Source: JABSSA01 sp039984715
Lineage (GTDB): Bacteria; Pseudomonadota; Alphaproteobacteria; Rhodobacterales; Rhodobacteraceae
Assembly (NCBI GenBank): GCA_039984715.1
Contig: JBDWUA010000020.1
Coordinates: 62,001-126,000, forward strand
Reading direction: 5' to 3'
Length of the DNA stretch: 64,000 nucleotides
Shown piece after piece: positions 25,011 to 33,525 of this stretch. Position 1 is the first letter of the stretch, and each line of letters opens with the position of its first letter. Below the pieces are notes generated by a model. The model was not told the origin of the DNA. It made no database searches and saw only the letters and a program-made list of their open reading frames with translations. Both the position numbers and the translations under genes were made by a program.

Positions 25011-25766
25011 ATGAACGTCAAACCCGAATTTTCCAAAGGTAAAAACCATGCTGAGACAGCACCTGCGTTTCTATCGATTTGGGATTTGCACGCGTATTAT
25101 GGTGAAAGCTATATCGTGCAAGGCATCAGCTTTAACGTCCACGAAGGCGAAATTCTTGCCCTTTTGGGACGTAACGGCGCGGGCAAAACATCAACGTTGC
25201 GCTCAATCGCGCGCATAGGTGATCCCCAAGTCACGCATGGTGAAATCTGGCTGGACCACCAGCCTCTTCATAACATGGCCAGCCATGAAGCGTCGCAAGC
25301 AGGGCTTGGCCTTGTTCCAGAAGACCGCCGCATCATTCAAGGCCTGACCGTCGAAGAAAACCTGAAGCTGGCGCAAATTGCTCCGCCAATCGGGTGGTCG
25401 ATTGAAAGATTGTATGACTTGTTCCCCCGGCTCGGCGAACGGCGCAATCAAGAAGGCGTTACATTGTCTGGTGGTGAACAACAAATGTTGGCCATCGCCA
25501 GATCATTGGCGCGCGATGTCAAAGTGTTGTTGTTGGACGAACCCTATGAAGGGTTGGCCCCTGTAATCGTTGACGAGATTGAAAAGACACTGCGTCACAT
25601 CAAAGAACAGGGAATGACAACAGTCATCGTCGAACAAAATGCCGTACGCGCCCTGCAATTAGCTGATCGCGCTGTCATTCTGGACACGGGTGGTATCGTC
25701 TTTGATGGCACGGCCGACGAAGTTCTGGAAAACGACGAATTGCGCGCGGAATATCTCGCTATCTGA
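25011..25766 (+). CDS. Liv-type ABC ATPase (LivF family)
   Basis: Second ATPase, 251 residues. Walker A GRNGAGKTS is at 53-61, the signature is LSGGEQQMLAIARSLA, Walker B is VLLLDEPYEGLAP, and the end DELRAEYLAI is typical of LivF. The true ATG follows a GGAGAGAGAG ribosome site; the frame is open far upstream inside livG but that part is not coding. An N-terminal extension of about 20 residues precedes the ABC domain. It is the last gene of the importer operon, followed by a clear terminator. Confidence 0.88.
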   Translation: MNVKPEFSKGKNHAETAPAFLSIWDLHAYYGESYIVQGISFNVHEGEILALLGRNGAGKTSTLRSIARIGDPQVTHGEIWLDHQPLHNMASHEASQAGLGLVPEDRRIIQGLTVEENLKLAQIAPPIGWSIERLYDLFPRLGERRNQEGVTLSGGEQQMLAIARSLARDVKVLLLDEPYEGLAPVIVDEIEKTLRHIKEQGMTTVIVEQNAVRALQLADRAVILDTGGIVFDGTADEVLENDELRAEYLAI

Positions 25767-25790
25767 TCATTCTGCAGTAATTTCTTTTGG

Positions 25791-25823
25791 CCCCCGGTCG
25801 CAATATGCGTGCCGGGGGTTTTT
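25791..25823 (+). terminator. rho-independent terminator of the Liv-type operon
   Basis: The stem CCCCCGG / CCGGGGG, extended by CGC/GCG around a loop containing AATAT, is followed directly by TTTTTC. It lies 25 nt behind the LivF stop and closes the five-gene importer operon. Confidence 0.85.
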
Positions 25824-26127
25824 CGTTTCAGGGCCGCGTGCGACGCTATTTGCCAGTCAAATTCATTCAACACCTGCTTGGGGTCCAGCAAAATGCACAA
25901 AGCGCGCACCAGATGCATTTGCGATCTGTTCAAGCCACTTGGCCAGTTTCATATGCGATCTTTTCAGCCTGAATGTGACTGAAGGTCATTTTTGCCTTCA
26001 ATCACGAATGCAGCGGCACTATATGACCGCAAGTCGTGCTTCCCCAGAGGAAGTGCATCGCATATAAAGCACGCAATAGAGCGGGCAAAAGACAAGAATT
26101 AACCCCGGGGCAATCGTCGAGGAACAA
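25824..26127. other. non-coding gap holding the accB promoter
   Basis: About 300 bases with no supported gene. A small inverted repeat TGAAGG-tcatttttg-CCTTCA lies at about 25978-25998. Upstream of accB the sequence becomes less structured. Short open frames on both strands lack ribosome sites. No further features are seen. Confidence 0.4.
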
Positions 26128-26628
26128 ATGTCAGACAAAACGCATGAAGCAGATGTGGCTTTCATTCAGGCTTTGGCCGAGTTGCTGCGAGAGAATGATT
26201 TAACGGAATTGCAGGTCAAACGCGAATATTCCGAAGATGACAGCCTGAATGTGCGTGTCTCTCGGCATATGAACGCTGTCGCGGTTCCACAACCCGCCGC
26301 CTTTGCCGCAGCCCCTGTGGCCGCTCCGGCCTATGCTGCCGCTGCGCCTCAAGCGGTGCAAGCCGTCGACGCCGCGCCGGATCCCGCGGATGATCCAGAT
26401 GCCGTCACTTCTCCAATGGTTGGTACGGTCTATTTGCAAGCCGAACCCGGAGCCCCGTCTTTTATTACGGTCGGACAACAGGTCAACGAAGGCGACACGC
26501 TTTTGATCATCGAAGCGATGAAAACAATGAACCACATCCCTTCTCCGCGCTCGGGCACTGTGAAACGCATATTGGTCGATGATGGGGCAGCCGTTGAATT
26601 TGGCACGCCTCTTGTCGTCCTTGGGTAA
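26128..26628 (+). CDS. accB: acetyl-CoA carboxylase biotin carboxyl carrier protein
   Basis: Protein of 166 residues. The biotinylation motif EAMKTMNH puts biotin on Lys132 in the C-terminal lipoyl-like domain (about 92-166), and an Ala/Pro-rich flexible linker (52-90) joins it to the N-terminal part, as usual for AccB. It carries carboxybiotin between AccC and the carboxyltransferase to form malonyl-CoA for fatty acid synthesis. The biotin carboxylase gene follows after 4 nt. The accB-accC pair followed by aat is a common Rhodobacteraceae order. Confidence 0.95.
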   Translation: MSDKTHEADVAFIQALAELLRENDLTELQVKREYSEDDSLNVRVSRHMNAVAVPQPAAFAAAPVAAPAYAAAAPQAVQAVDAAPDPADDPDAVTSPMVGTVYLQAEPGAPSFITVGQQVNEGDTLLIIEAMKTMNHIPSPRSGTVKRILVDDGAAVEFGTPLVVLG

Positions 26629-26632
26629 CGCT

Positions 26633-27988
26633 ATGTTCAATAAAATCCTTGTCGCCAACCGAGGCGAGATTGCTTTGCGCGTGATCCGGGCCGCCAAGGA
26701 AATGGGCGTTGGAACTGTTGCTGTGCATTCTACGGCTGATGCTGACGCGATGCATGTGCGAATGGCTGACGAATCCGTTTGCATCGGCCCTCCTGCATCG
26801 CCGTTAAGTTATCTCAGTTTTCCCGCGATCATCTCGGCCTGTGAAGTTACCGGTGCGGACGCGATCCATCCCGGATATGGGTTTTTGTCCGAAAACGCCC
26901 AATTCGTGCAAATCGTAGAAGACCACGGCCTGACATTCATTGGCCCAACTGCCGAACATATTCGTGTCATGGGCGATAAAATCACCGCCAAAGACACCAT
27001 GAAAGCACTGGGTGTTCCTTGTGTGCCCGGTTCTGATGGAGGTGTTCCAGATCTGGATACGGCCAAAAAGCTGGGTGATGAAATGGGATATCCCGTCATC
27101 ATCAAAGCCACGGCAGGTGGTGGTGGTCGCGGCATGAAGGTCGCAAAAACAGCCGCAGACATGGAACAAGCGTTCATGACGGCGCGCGCCGAAGGCAAAG
27201 CAGCCTTTGGCAACGACGAAGTATACATTGAAAAATACCTTCAACGTCCTCGTCACATCGAAATTCAGGTATTCGGAGATGGCAAAGGGAAAGCTGTTCA
27301 CCTTGGCGAACGCGATTGTTCTTTGCAACGGCGCCACCAGAAGGTGTTCGAAGAAGCCCCCGGACCGGCGATCAGCCCTGAAAAACGTGCTGAAATCGGT
27401 AAAGTCTGCGCGGATGCGGTCGCAAAAATTGACTATATCGGCGCTGGCACCATCGAATTTCTGTACGAAGATGGCGAGTTCTATTTCATCGAAATGAACA
27501 CACGCTTGCAGGTCGAACACCCCGTGACCGAAGCGATCTTTGGCGTTGATCTTGTGCGCGAACAAATTCGTGTCGCCGCAGGTCTGCCTTTGTCGATTGA
27601 ACAAGACGCGTTGGAAATCAACGGCCATTCAATCGAAGTCCGGATAAACGCAGAAAAGCTGCCAAACTTCTCGCCGTCTCCCGGTCGAGTCACGGCCTAC
27701 CATGCGCCGGGCGGGTTGGGTGTTCGCATGGATTCAGCCATTTATGACGGCTATACAATCCCACCCTACTACGACAGCCTAATTGGTAAATTGATCGTAC
27801 ATGGACGCAACAGACCAGAAGCATTGGCGCGTCTCGAACGGGCTTTGTCCGAGCTGATCGTTGATGGTGTCGACACCACGATCCCGTTGTTTCACGCATT
27901 GTTGGCCGAGAAAGACGTTTTGTCTGGGGACTACAATATCCACTGGTTGGAACGTTGGCTGGAAGCCCAAGAAAACGCGGCGCCATAG
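26633..27988 (+). CDS. accC: acetyl-CoA carboxylase biotin carboxylase subunit
   Basis: Protein of 451 residues, full length for AccC. The start MFNKILVANRGEIALRVIRA is characteristic. The ATP-grasp loop is KATAGGGGRGMKV, and the catalytic region has EMNTRLQVEHPVTE and RINAEK. It catalyses ATP- and bicarbonate-dependent carboxylation of biotin on AccB. The ATG lies 4 nt behind the accB stop; a longer frame starting inside accB is rejected. It is a housekeeping gene with no visible oddities. Confidence 0.96.
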   Translation: MFNKILVANRGEIALRVIRAAKEMGVGTVAVHSTADADAMHVRMADESVCIGPPASPLSYLSFPAIISACEVTGADAIHPGYGFLSENAQFVQIVEDHGLTFIGPTAEHIRVMGDKITAKDTMKALGVPCVPGSDGGVPDLDTAKKLGDEMGYPVIIKATAGGGGRGMKVAKTAADMEQAFMTARAEGKAAFGNDEVYIEKYLQRPRHIEIQVFGDGKGKAVHLGERDCSLQRRHQKVFEEAPGPAISPEKRAEIGKVCADAVAKIDYIGAGTIEFLYEDGEFYFIEMNTRLQVEHPVTEAIFGVDLVREQIRVAAGLPLSIEQDALEINGHSIEVRINAEKLPNFSPSPGRVTAYHAPGGLGVRMDSAIYDGYTIPPYYDSLIGKLIVHGRNRPEALARLERALSELIVDGVDTTIPLFHALLAEKDVLSGDYNIHWLERWLEAQENAAP

Positions 27989-28084
27989 TATTGGGGTCGC
28001 TACAACGTCTGGGCAATTTTATCTAACCATGCCCAGACCACACTAGACAGGACGACAACTCTGGGCCAATCATGCGCGTAATCT

Positions 28085-28744
28085 TTGCGTTTCGAGGTTG
28101 ATTTGCCCAAGGATACGCCCTTCCTGTCGCCTGAACTTTTGCTTCATGGTTACTCTGTCGGGATTTTTCCGATGGCGGAATCGCGCGATGATCCCGAGGT
28201 GTTTTGGGTTGATCCCAAAAAGCGGGGCATTCTGCCACTAGATGGCTTTCATGTGTCGCGCAGCCTTGCACGCGAAATGCGGCGCACCCATTGGCATTTT
28301 ACCAAGAACGCGGCTTTTGAAGACGTCTTGATGGGATGCGCAGATCGATCCGAGACTTGGATCAACGCAGATATCGCACAAACATATTCGGCACTTTATT
28401 CCCGTGGTCGTGCTCATTCTTTCGAAGTTTGGGACAGTGAAACACTTGTTGGTGGCGTGTACGGGGTGACCCTTGGGACTGCTTTTTTTGGGGAAAGTAT
28501 GTTCTCGCGTCAGACCAATGCATCCAAAATGGCGCTGGCGGGATGTGTCGATCTGCTTGGCCGGGCTGGGTTTACGCTTTTTGACACGCAATTTATCACG
28601 CCACATCTTGCTTCGCTTGGCGGCATCGAAATTCCGCGAGCACGGTACCATTTATTTCTTGAGCAAGCGCTTAAAAAGACGGCAAGTTTTCAGCGTTTTG
28701 ATGCATCTTCCCCGGAAGAGGTCTGCCAGCGGATGACGCAGTGA
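28085..28744 (+). CDS. aat: leucyl/phenylalanyl-tRNA--protein transferase
   Basis: Protein of about 219 residues that adds Leu or Phe to N-terminal Lys or Arg of proteins, marking them for ClpAP. The family motifs LLLHGYSVGIFPMAE, FWVDPKKRGILPLD, ALYSRGRAHSFEVW, FGESMFSR and LFDTQFITPHLASLGGIEIPR are all present. The start is uncertain: no ATG is in frame, and TTG at 28085 gives the length used here. A second TTG six codons later has a GAGG ribosome site. The N-degron role is consistent with the clp genes a few kb away, although these encode ClpX and ClpP. Confidence 0.93.
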   Translation: MRFEVDLPKDTPFLSPELLLHGYSVGIFPMAESRDDPEVFWVDPKKRGILPLDGFHVSRSLAREMRRTHWHFTKNAAFEDVLMGCADRSETWINADIAQTYSALYSRGRAHSFEVWDSETLVGGVYGVTLGTAFFGESMFSRQTNASKMALAGCVDLLGRAGFTLFDTQFITPHLASLGGIEIPRARYHLFLEQALKKTASFQRFDASSPEEVCQRMTQ

Positions 28745-28750
28745 TATCGG

Positions 28751-29110
28751 TCAGGACGCAATCGTGCAGCGCATGACCCAAATATCATAGCGCGGATGTT
28801 CCATCGCATTTAACGCCGGGGATGACGCAATCATCCATCCAGAAAAAATGACCCCGTCCTTTTTGCTGTGCTTGATATGCAACCCAGCATAGGCATCCCC
28901 AGACGGGTTTCCGTCGGGATAGCGGCATTCGGTTAACACAATTTCCAACTCTTCAAACCGCGCAGCACTGCCCGCCTGCATCGAAATATCGACCACTTTT
29001 CCGGACAATTTATCCAAGGCCCTTAACACTGCGCCATCACCTTGGCCGGTTTGAACCTGAGCATTTGCAACGCTGGCCGCAGCAATCAGCATACAAGCCG
29101 CGCGCAACAT
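28751..29110 (-). CDS. DUF2155 periplasmic protein
   Basis: Protein of 119 residues with a signal peptide (about 18 residues, ending ASVANA) and a DUF2155 beta domain. Conserved blocks here are LDKLSGKV, ECRYPDGNP and the ending IASSPALNAMEHPRYDIWVMRC. The function is not known. The gene is conserved next to mlaD and NDUFA12 in Rhodobacteraceae, as here. The ATG overlaps the mlaD stop (TGATG), and a GTG one codon earlier is possible. Two cysteines in the mature part may form a disulfide. Confidence 0.85.
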   Translation of the reverse strand: MLRAACMLIAAASVANAQVQTGQGDGAVLRALDKLSGKVVDISMQAGSAARFEELEIVLTECRYPDGNPSGDAYAGLHIKHSKKDGVIFSGWMIASSPALNAMEHPRYDIWVMRCTIAS

Positions 29111-29565
29111 CACCCTTCGTCTCCGCCAGACACAAATTTCAGCAACAGCGAAATCAAACTGACCGCGCCTTGTGTGTCCGTAATTTCGTCACCAGCGCCA
29201 AAGTTGAAAGGCGACCCCCCGGGGACGATTTCGACAAAGTTTCCGCCAAGCAAACCTTCGCTTGAAATCACAATCGCACTGTCATCGGGGATTTGCGTCT
29301 CTGGATTAAGGCTAACCACAGTATCGGCGCGATAGGTTTCAGAGTTCAACGCAACAGAGCTGACGGTTCCGATTTTCACACCTGCCAACCGAACATCGGT
29401 TCCAACGCCCACGCCTTCAAGGCTGCGAAAAGACGCCGATAATTGGTACCGCGCCGAAGAACTGTCACCTAGTCCGGCAATCTGCGCGCCATAGACACCA
29501 AATCCAATAGCCGCCGCCAAGACCAAGCCGCCAACGACGGTTTCTGCTGTTTGGTTATTGCTCAT
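29110..29565 (-). CDS. mlaD: MlaD-type lipid-transport protein (MCE domain)
   Basis: Protein of 151 residues with one N-terminal membrane helix (about 8-30) and a single MCE domain (about 38-118) containing VGTDVRLAGVKIGTV and the GLLGGNFVEIVPGG loop. MlaD forms the periplasmic hexameric ring of the MlaFEDB complex, which moves phospholipids between inner and outer membrane. The other mla genes are not in this window, which is usual for this gene in Rhodobacteraceae. It runs into the DUF2155 gene by overlap and follows the NDUFA12 gene after 11 nt. Confidence 0.88.
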   Translation of the reverse strand: MSNNQTAETVVGGLVLAAAIGFGVYGAQIAGLGDSSSARYQLSASFRSLEGVGVGTDVRLAGVKIGTVSSVALNSETYRADTVVSLNPETQIPDDSAIVISSEGLLGGNFVEIVPGGSPFNFGAGDEITDTQGAVSLISLLLKFVSGGDEG

Positions 29566-29576
29566 TTCTGGCCCTC

Positions 29577-29960
29577 TTATTCAGGCGACCAGGCCTCGTA
29601 ATCCTTACGCGCTGCTGGCGCCACACGTCGGATTGAACCCTGTGGGGCATAAGCCGAAACTGAACCCGTTTGGTTTGCCTCATGAGGTTTTTCCCATGAT
29701 TTGTGTTGAAGCGGTGCTTCACTTGGCGGTGTGTTCCATGTCCGATGCAGCCAGCCATGCCAATCCGGATCAACCCGGCTGGCTTCCGCTTCGCCCGAAT
29801 AAATGACCCAGCGCTTGCTGTCCTCGTCATTCCGATAGAAAATGTTACCCTGCCCGTCTTCGCCCACTTTCACGCCTTTGCGCCACGTGAAAATCTGCGT
29901 GTTAAGCGTCTGCCCATTCCACCAAGTTGCAGCGCGCAGCAATGAGTTCAGAAGGCCCAT
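29577..29960 (-). CDS. NADH:ubiquinone oxidoreductase accessory subunit NDUFA12 family
   Basis: Protein of 127 residues of the NDUFA12/B17.2 family, an accessory subunit of complex I conserved from alphaproteobacteria to mitochondria. The motifs TWRKGVKVGEDGQGNIFY, RRWVIYSGE-like KRWVIYSGEAEASRVDPDWHGWLH and a short proline-rich C-terminus match the family. It sits apart from the main nuo operon, as is normal. It is the first gene of an operon with mlaD and the DUF2155 gene. Confidence 0.93.
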   Translation of the reverse strand: MGLLNSLLRAATWWNGQTLNTQIFTWRKGVKVGEDGQGNIFYRNDEDSKRWVIYSGEAEASRVDPDWHGWLHRTWNTPPSEAPLQHKSWEKPHEANQTGSVSAYAPQGSIRRVAPAARKDYEAWSPE

Positions 29961-30125
29961 GTGTTTTCTCCGGATGTGTTGATCAGGATATGCCCGATCC
30001 CGTCATTGCAGTCCAGTGACATGAACGCGCATGTTGCATCAAATGCCGTCAACTGGTCTGAATTTCGCCAACATTTAACATCACTAGAATGTGAAGTGAA
30101 CGATTGTTAATTCGGAAACCTGATC

Positions 30126-30512
30126 ATGAAAATGTACAAGCTTGTTTTTTCCATAGTTGTATTAAGCTTCGGCTTCATAGGTTTTGCAGTTTACAACAAT
30201 TCCTCCGATTCAGACTCGCGATTTGGACCAGGAAGCTCGAAATTCGTTTCTGTCGGGTCAGACAAGCGATATGAAGACAATTGGCGCGTGCCAAGTGTCA
30301 CTGAAATCAGCTTTTTTGTTGCTTCCGTGATGGGAGGCTTCAAAGGTCAGGGTGAGCAGAATCCAAAAGTTCTGCATGATCAAATGGCAAAACAAGTCAA
30401 AGAAAGTTTGGAGCTGGCTGATGAATTCGGGGTTCAAACAGGTCCGACTCTGTTTGACGGCTATTTAAAGAGTCAGTCCGATTCAGGCGCGCGTTGGGAA
30501 AAAGTGGACTAA
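30126..30512 (+). CDS. membrane-anchored protein of unknown function
   Basis: Protein of 128 residues with an N-terminal hydrophobic helix (about 5-24), which could be a signal anchor, and a hydrophilic rest facing the periplasm. No family motif is recognised. Base composition is more AT-rich than in the neighbouring genes. It stands alone between the NDUFA12 promoter region and a convergent RidA gene. The frame has a good length and an ATG but only a weak ribosome site, so it is likely but not certain to be expressed. Confidence 0.55.
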   Translation: MKMYKLVFSIVVLSFGFIGFAVYNNSSDSDSRFGPGSSKFVSVGSDKRYEDNWRVPSVTEISFFVASVMGGFKGQGEQNPKVLHDQMAKQVKESLELADEFGVQTGPTLFDGYLKSQSDSGARWEKVD

Positions 30513-30586
30513 CCCGTTGTTAGAACACACAAAGTATGGGACCCCGCAATATGCGCGGCCCCCTGTATTTTAGGCCGATCTAAAGC

Positions 30587-30958
30587 TTAATCCGCACTTG
30601 TGGATACGACCGCGGTGACTTCAATCTCGATCTTGAACTTGGGGTCGATTAACCCACATTCAATCATTGTTGCCGCAGGTGGATTGTCTCCGAAGGTTTT
30701 TGACAGCACTGGCCAGCATTCTTGGAATTCATGTCGGTTTGGCAGCATGTAAGTGACCCGGACAACATCGGCAAAGCTGCTGCCCGCCTCAACCAGAGCC
30801 GTTTCAATGATGCCAAGCGCTGATGTGCATTGTTCTGTTACGGTTTGACCTGTTCCGACGGTTCCCGCGACATGAACCCAGCCATTGGTCACGACCGCAC
30901 GCGCATATCCGATCTTTTCTTCGAATGGTCCGCCTGAGCGAATTCTGTTTATGGTCAT
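30587..30958 (-). CDS. RidA-family protein
   Basis: Protein of 123 residues of the RidA/YjgF family. RidA removes reactive enamine or imine intermediates formed by PLP enzymes; other subgroups do different chemistry. The signature RVTYMLPNRHEFQECWPVLSK and the preceding SALGIIETALVEAGSS helix are clear. Of the RidA active site, the usual Arg near the end of the chain is not obvious here (ATMIECGLIDPKFKIEIEV), so it may belong to a non-deaminase subgroup. The ATG at 30958 has an AAGGA ribosome site; the longer frame is rejected. Confidence 0.8.
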   Translation of the reverse strand: MTINRIRSGGPFEEKIGYARAVVTNGWVHVAGTVGTGQTVTEQCTSALGIIETALVEAGSSFADVVRVTYMLPNRHEFQECWPVLSKTFGDNPPAATMIECGLIDPKFKIEIEVTAVVSTSAD

Positions 30959-31014
30959 GGCGCTTTTGTCCTTTGTCAGTTTGTCCCGATAATCATTCGA
31001 AATCGATGTGCCAT

Positions 31015-31042
31015 AAAAAAAGCCGCCTAAACGGCGGCTTTT
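31015..31042 (-). terminator. terminator behind clpX
   Basis: A stem AGCCGCC / GGCGGCT with a five-base loop is flanked on both sides by A/T runs. Read on the minus strand it ends in a T-run and lies 18 nt behind the clpX stop, making it the clpP-clpX operon terminator. It may also stop leftward transcripts before ridA. Confidence 0.82.
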
Positions 31043-31059
31043 CAAGGATTTTGGTCCGT

Positions 31060-32325
31060 TTAGCTCGCGCTCGCCGGTTCTTTCTTGGCGTCCGCGTGAA
31101 TCATCAAAGGTGCGGCATCTGACGTCACCGCCTCTTCGTTCACCACAACTTCGGTCACGCTGTCCAATCCGGGCAATTCAAACATCGTATCCAACAAGAT
31201 ATCTTCAAGAATGGACCGCAGTCCCCTTGCGCCCGTCTTGCGTTCAATCGCTCGTTTGGCGATTGCGCTCAATGCATCATCCGTAAAGCTAAGCGCGGTA
31301 TCTTCCAGTTCGAACAAGCGCTGATATTGCTTGACCAAAGCGTTCTTTGGCTCGGTCAGGATTGTGATCAACGCGTCTTCGTCCAAATCTTCAAGCGTCG
31401 CCAAAACAGGCAAACGACCAACGAATTCTGGGATCAGACCAAATTTAAGAAGGTCTTCTGGTTCCAGATCGGTAAAGATTTCACCGACACCGCGTTCATC
31501 ATTGTCGCGAACCTCAGCGCCAAATCCCATGGCCGACCCTTTGCCACGTTGGGCAATGATCTTGTCCAATCCAGCAAACGCACCGCCACAGATGAACAGA
31601 ATGTTGGTCGTATCCACTTGCAAGAATTCCTGCTGCGGATGCTTGCGACCACCTTGCGGCGGAACAGACGCAACAGTCCCTTCCATCAGCTTCAACAATG
31701 CCTGCTGAACACCTTCACCCGACACATCACGTGTGATTGAGGGGTTTTCAGACTTACGAGTGATCTTGTCGACTTCGTCGATATACACGATCCCGCGTTG
31801 CGCACGTTCAACGTTGTATTCGCTGGACTGCAACAATTTCAGGATGATGTTTTCAACGTCTTCACCAACATAACCCGCTTCGGTCAATGTCGTTGCATCC
31901 GCCATCGTAAATGGCACATCCAAAATGCGCGCCAACGTCTGCGCAAGCAAAGTCTTACCACACCCAGTTGGGCCAATCAGAAGGATGTTCGACTTGGCCA
32001 ATTCGATGTCATTCGATTTCTGAGAATGATTGAGCCGCTTATAGTGATTGTGCACCGCGACTGACAAAACACGTTTCGCCATCGCCTGCCCGATCACATA
32101 GTCATCAAGAACCTGACAAATATCACGTGGAGTCGGAACACCGTCCGAGGCTTTGAGCCCGCTGGACTTTGTTTCTTCACGGATAATGTCCATGCAGAGT
32201 TCAACGCATTCATCACAGATGAATACGGTTGGCCCGGCAATCAGTTTGCGCACCTCATGCTGGCTCTTGCCGCAGAAGCTGCAATAGAGTGTGTTTTTAC
32301 CTTCACCACTCGAATTTGATGCCAT
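31060..32325 (-). CDS. clpX: ATP-dependent Clp protease ATP-binding subunit ClpX
   Basis: AAA+ unfoldase of 421 residues that feeds proteins to ClpP. The N-terminal zinc domain uses Cys15, Cys18, Cys37 and Cys40. Walker A (GPTGCGKT, about 117-124), Walker B (IVYIDEVDK), the pore-loop region and the IGF-like loop that binds ClpP are in the expected order. The C-terminal sensor-2 domain ends in a Lys/Ala-rich tail. It follows clpP on the same strand with a 120-nt gap that contains a hairpin. Full length, no oddities. Confidence 0.97.
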   Translation of the reverse strand: MASNSSGEGKNTLYCSFCGKSQHEVRKLIAGPTVFICDECVELCMDIIREETKSSGLKASDGVPTPRDICQVLDDYVIGQAMAKRVLSVAVHNHYKRLNHSQKSNDIELAKSNILLIGPTGCGKTLLAQTLARILDVPFTMADATTLTEAGYVGEDVENIILKLLQSSEYNVERAQRGIVYIDEVDKITRKSENPSITRDVSGEGVQQALLKLMEGTVASVPPQGGRKHPQQEFLQVDTTNILFICGGAFAGLDKIIAQRGKGSAMGFGAEVRDNDERGVGEIFTDLEPEDLLKFGLIPEFVGRLPVLATLEDLDEDALITILTEPKNALVKQYQRLFELEDTALSFTDDALSAIAKRAIERKTGARGLRSILEDILLDTMFELPGLDSVTEVVVNEEAVTSDAAPLMIHADAKKEPASAS

Positions 32326-32368
32326 TACCGGCTCCTTTCCGGCACAACGCCGCAGATCTCACCCCACA

Positions 32369-32389
32369 CCTAATCATTTGAAGATTAGG
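32369..32389 (-). other. hairpin between clpP and clpX
   Basis: A perfect 7-bp stem, CCTAATC-atttgaa-GATTAGG, lies in the clpP-clpX spacer with a second, long-looped pair (GCCATTCC near 32393 and GGAATGGC near 32421). It is likely an mRNA structure adjusting the ratio of the two proteins or an internal pause site. No T-run follows. Confidence 0.4.
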
Positions 32390-32445
32390 CTAGCCATTCC
32401 GTTCCCACAACCAGAAAACAGGAATGGCACCTCACGAGTAGCTTA

Positions 32446-33078
32446 TCAGCTCTCGACTTCATCTTCTTTGACGCGGTTTTCAACGATCTCGTCGATCAAA
32501 CCCCAGTCTTTTGCATCTTCAGGCGACATAAAATTATCACGCTCAAGCGCCGCTTCGACGTTCTTCAATGTCTGACCAGTGTGGCGCACGTAAATTTCGT
32601 TCAAACGACGCTTTAATTTTAGCGTTTCTTCCGCGTGAATCATGATGTCAGTTGCCTGACCCTGATATCCACCGGACGGTTGGTGAACCATAATGCGGCT
32701 GTTGGGCAACGAAAACCGCATCCCCTTATTGCCAGCTGTCAGCAAAAGCGACCCCATCGACGCAGCTTGCCCGATGACTAAAGTAGACACTTTGGGTTTA
32801 ATATACTGCATCGTGTCATAAATCGACAAACCAGAGGTCACAACGCCACCCGGACTGTTGATATACATCGAAATTTCTTTCGACGGGTTCTCTGCTTCGA
32901 GGTGCAGCAACTGTGCGACGACAAGGCTGGACATGCCATCATGAACCGGGCCGTTCAGGAAAATGATCCGTTCCTTCAAAAGCCGCGAGAAAATATCGTA
33001 CGCCCGTTCACCACGGGCAGTTTGTTCCACAACCATGGGAACCAAAGTATTCATATATGTGTCGATCGGATCGCGCAT
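32446..33078 (-). CDS. clpP: ATP-dependent Clp protease proteolytic subunit ClpP
   Basis: Serine protease of 210 residues forming the tetradecameric chamber used with ClpX. The triad is Ser107 (GQAASMGS), His132 (VHQPSGG) and Asp181. The oligomerisation and handle regions look normal. The protein lacks a long propeptide. The gene heads the clpP-clpX operon. The upstream gap to the divergent ArsR gene is about 130 nt and shows no clear heat-shock promoter to my eye. Confidence 0.97.
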   Translation of the reverse strand: MRDPIDTYMNTLVPMVVEQTARGERAYDIFSRLLKERIIFLNGPVHDGMSSLVVAQLLHLEAENPSKEISMYINSPGGVVTSGLSIYDTMQYIKPKVSTLVIGQAASMGSLLLTAGNKGMRFSLPNSRIMVHQPSGGYQGQATDIMIHAEETLKLKRRLNEIYVRHTGQTLKNVEAALERDNFMSPEDAKDWGLIDEIVENRVKEDEVES

Positions 33079-33182
33079 TTATTAAACCCTGTTCTTCTTG
33101 AAGCAGACCATACCGCCGCAAGTGTTACCGGAGTCTTAGTAGTCGTGCAGTTTGGCTGCAAGAGCAGCTGCATTGACTTTTA

Positions 33183-33205
33183 GGTAAGTTTTGACTTACC
33201 GTAAG
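33183..33205. promoter_or_regulatory. overlapping palindromes before the ArsR-family gene
   Basis: GGTAAG-ttttga-CTTACC forms a perfect inverted repeat (33183-33200), and CTTAC-c-GTAAG forms a second overlapping palindrome (33195-33205). The block ends 2 nt before the ATG. This is the expected place for an autoregulatory ArsR operator, although that link is inferred from position. Confidence 0.55.
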
Positions 33206-33207
33206 CA

Positions 33208-33525
33208 ATGACTAACACAACAACATTCGCGGCTTTGGCGGACAAACACAGGCACGAAATCATTCAACGGCTTGCTCAAAAGCCTTTATCTGTAGGGTCT
33301 TTGGCCTCGCATTTTTCCATTTCTCGCCCCGCTATTTCGCAACATCTGAAAGTCCTTTCAGACGCAGGGTTGGTCCATGTGCGACAGGAAGGCACACGGC
33401 GCATTTATGCAGTGAACCGCCAAGGAATCGCGGACATGCGCACATATCTTGATGGGCTTTGGAACGATGCATTTGCGGCATATGCCGAAGCTGCGCAGAC
33501 ACTTTCCGAAAAGGACACGCCATGA
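33208..33525 (+). CDS. ArsR-family winged-helix regulator
   Basis: Protein of 105 residues with a winged helix (about 5-85: LADKHRHEIIQRLAQ, LASHFSISRPAISQHLKVL, then the wing VRQEGTRRIYAV). No metal-binding cysteine pair is seen, so it is probably of the type that pairs with SRPBCC/AHSA1 proteins. Its stop overlaps the start of such a gene by ATGA. The palindromes that end 2 nt before the ATG leave little room for a ribosome site, so the mRNA may be leaderless or nearly so. Confidence 0.85.
   Translation: MTNTTTFAALADKHRHEIIQRLAQKPLSVGSLASHFSISRPAISQHLKVLSDAGLVHVRQEGTRRIYAVNRQGIADMRTYLDGLWNDAFAAYAEAAQTLSEKDTP

Noticed and set aside
26804..27628. 274-codon minus-strand frame opposite accC
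   Set aside because: accC is unmistakable. The long antisense frame results from codon bias in the sense gene.
30543..30575. possible terminator behind the membrane-anchored protein at 30.1 kb
   Set aside because: GC-rich halves around AATAT followed by some T residues, but the halves do not pair well because both are C-rich.
32079..33180. heat-shock promoter for clpP
   Set aside because: A CTTGCAG stretch upstream lacks the matching CCCCAT element at the right distance.
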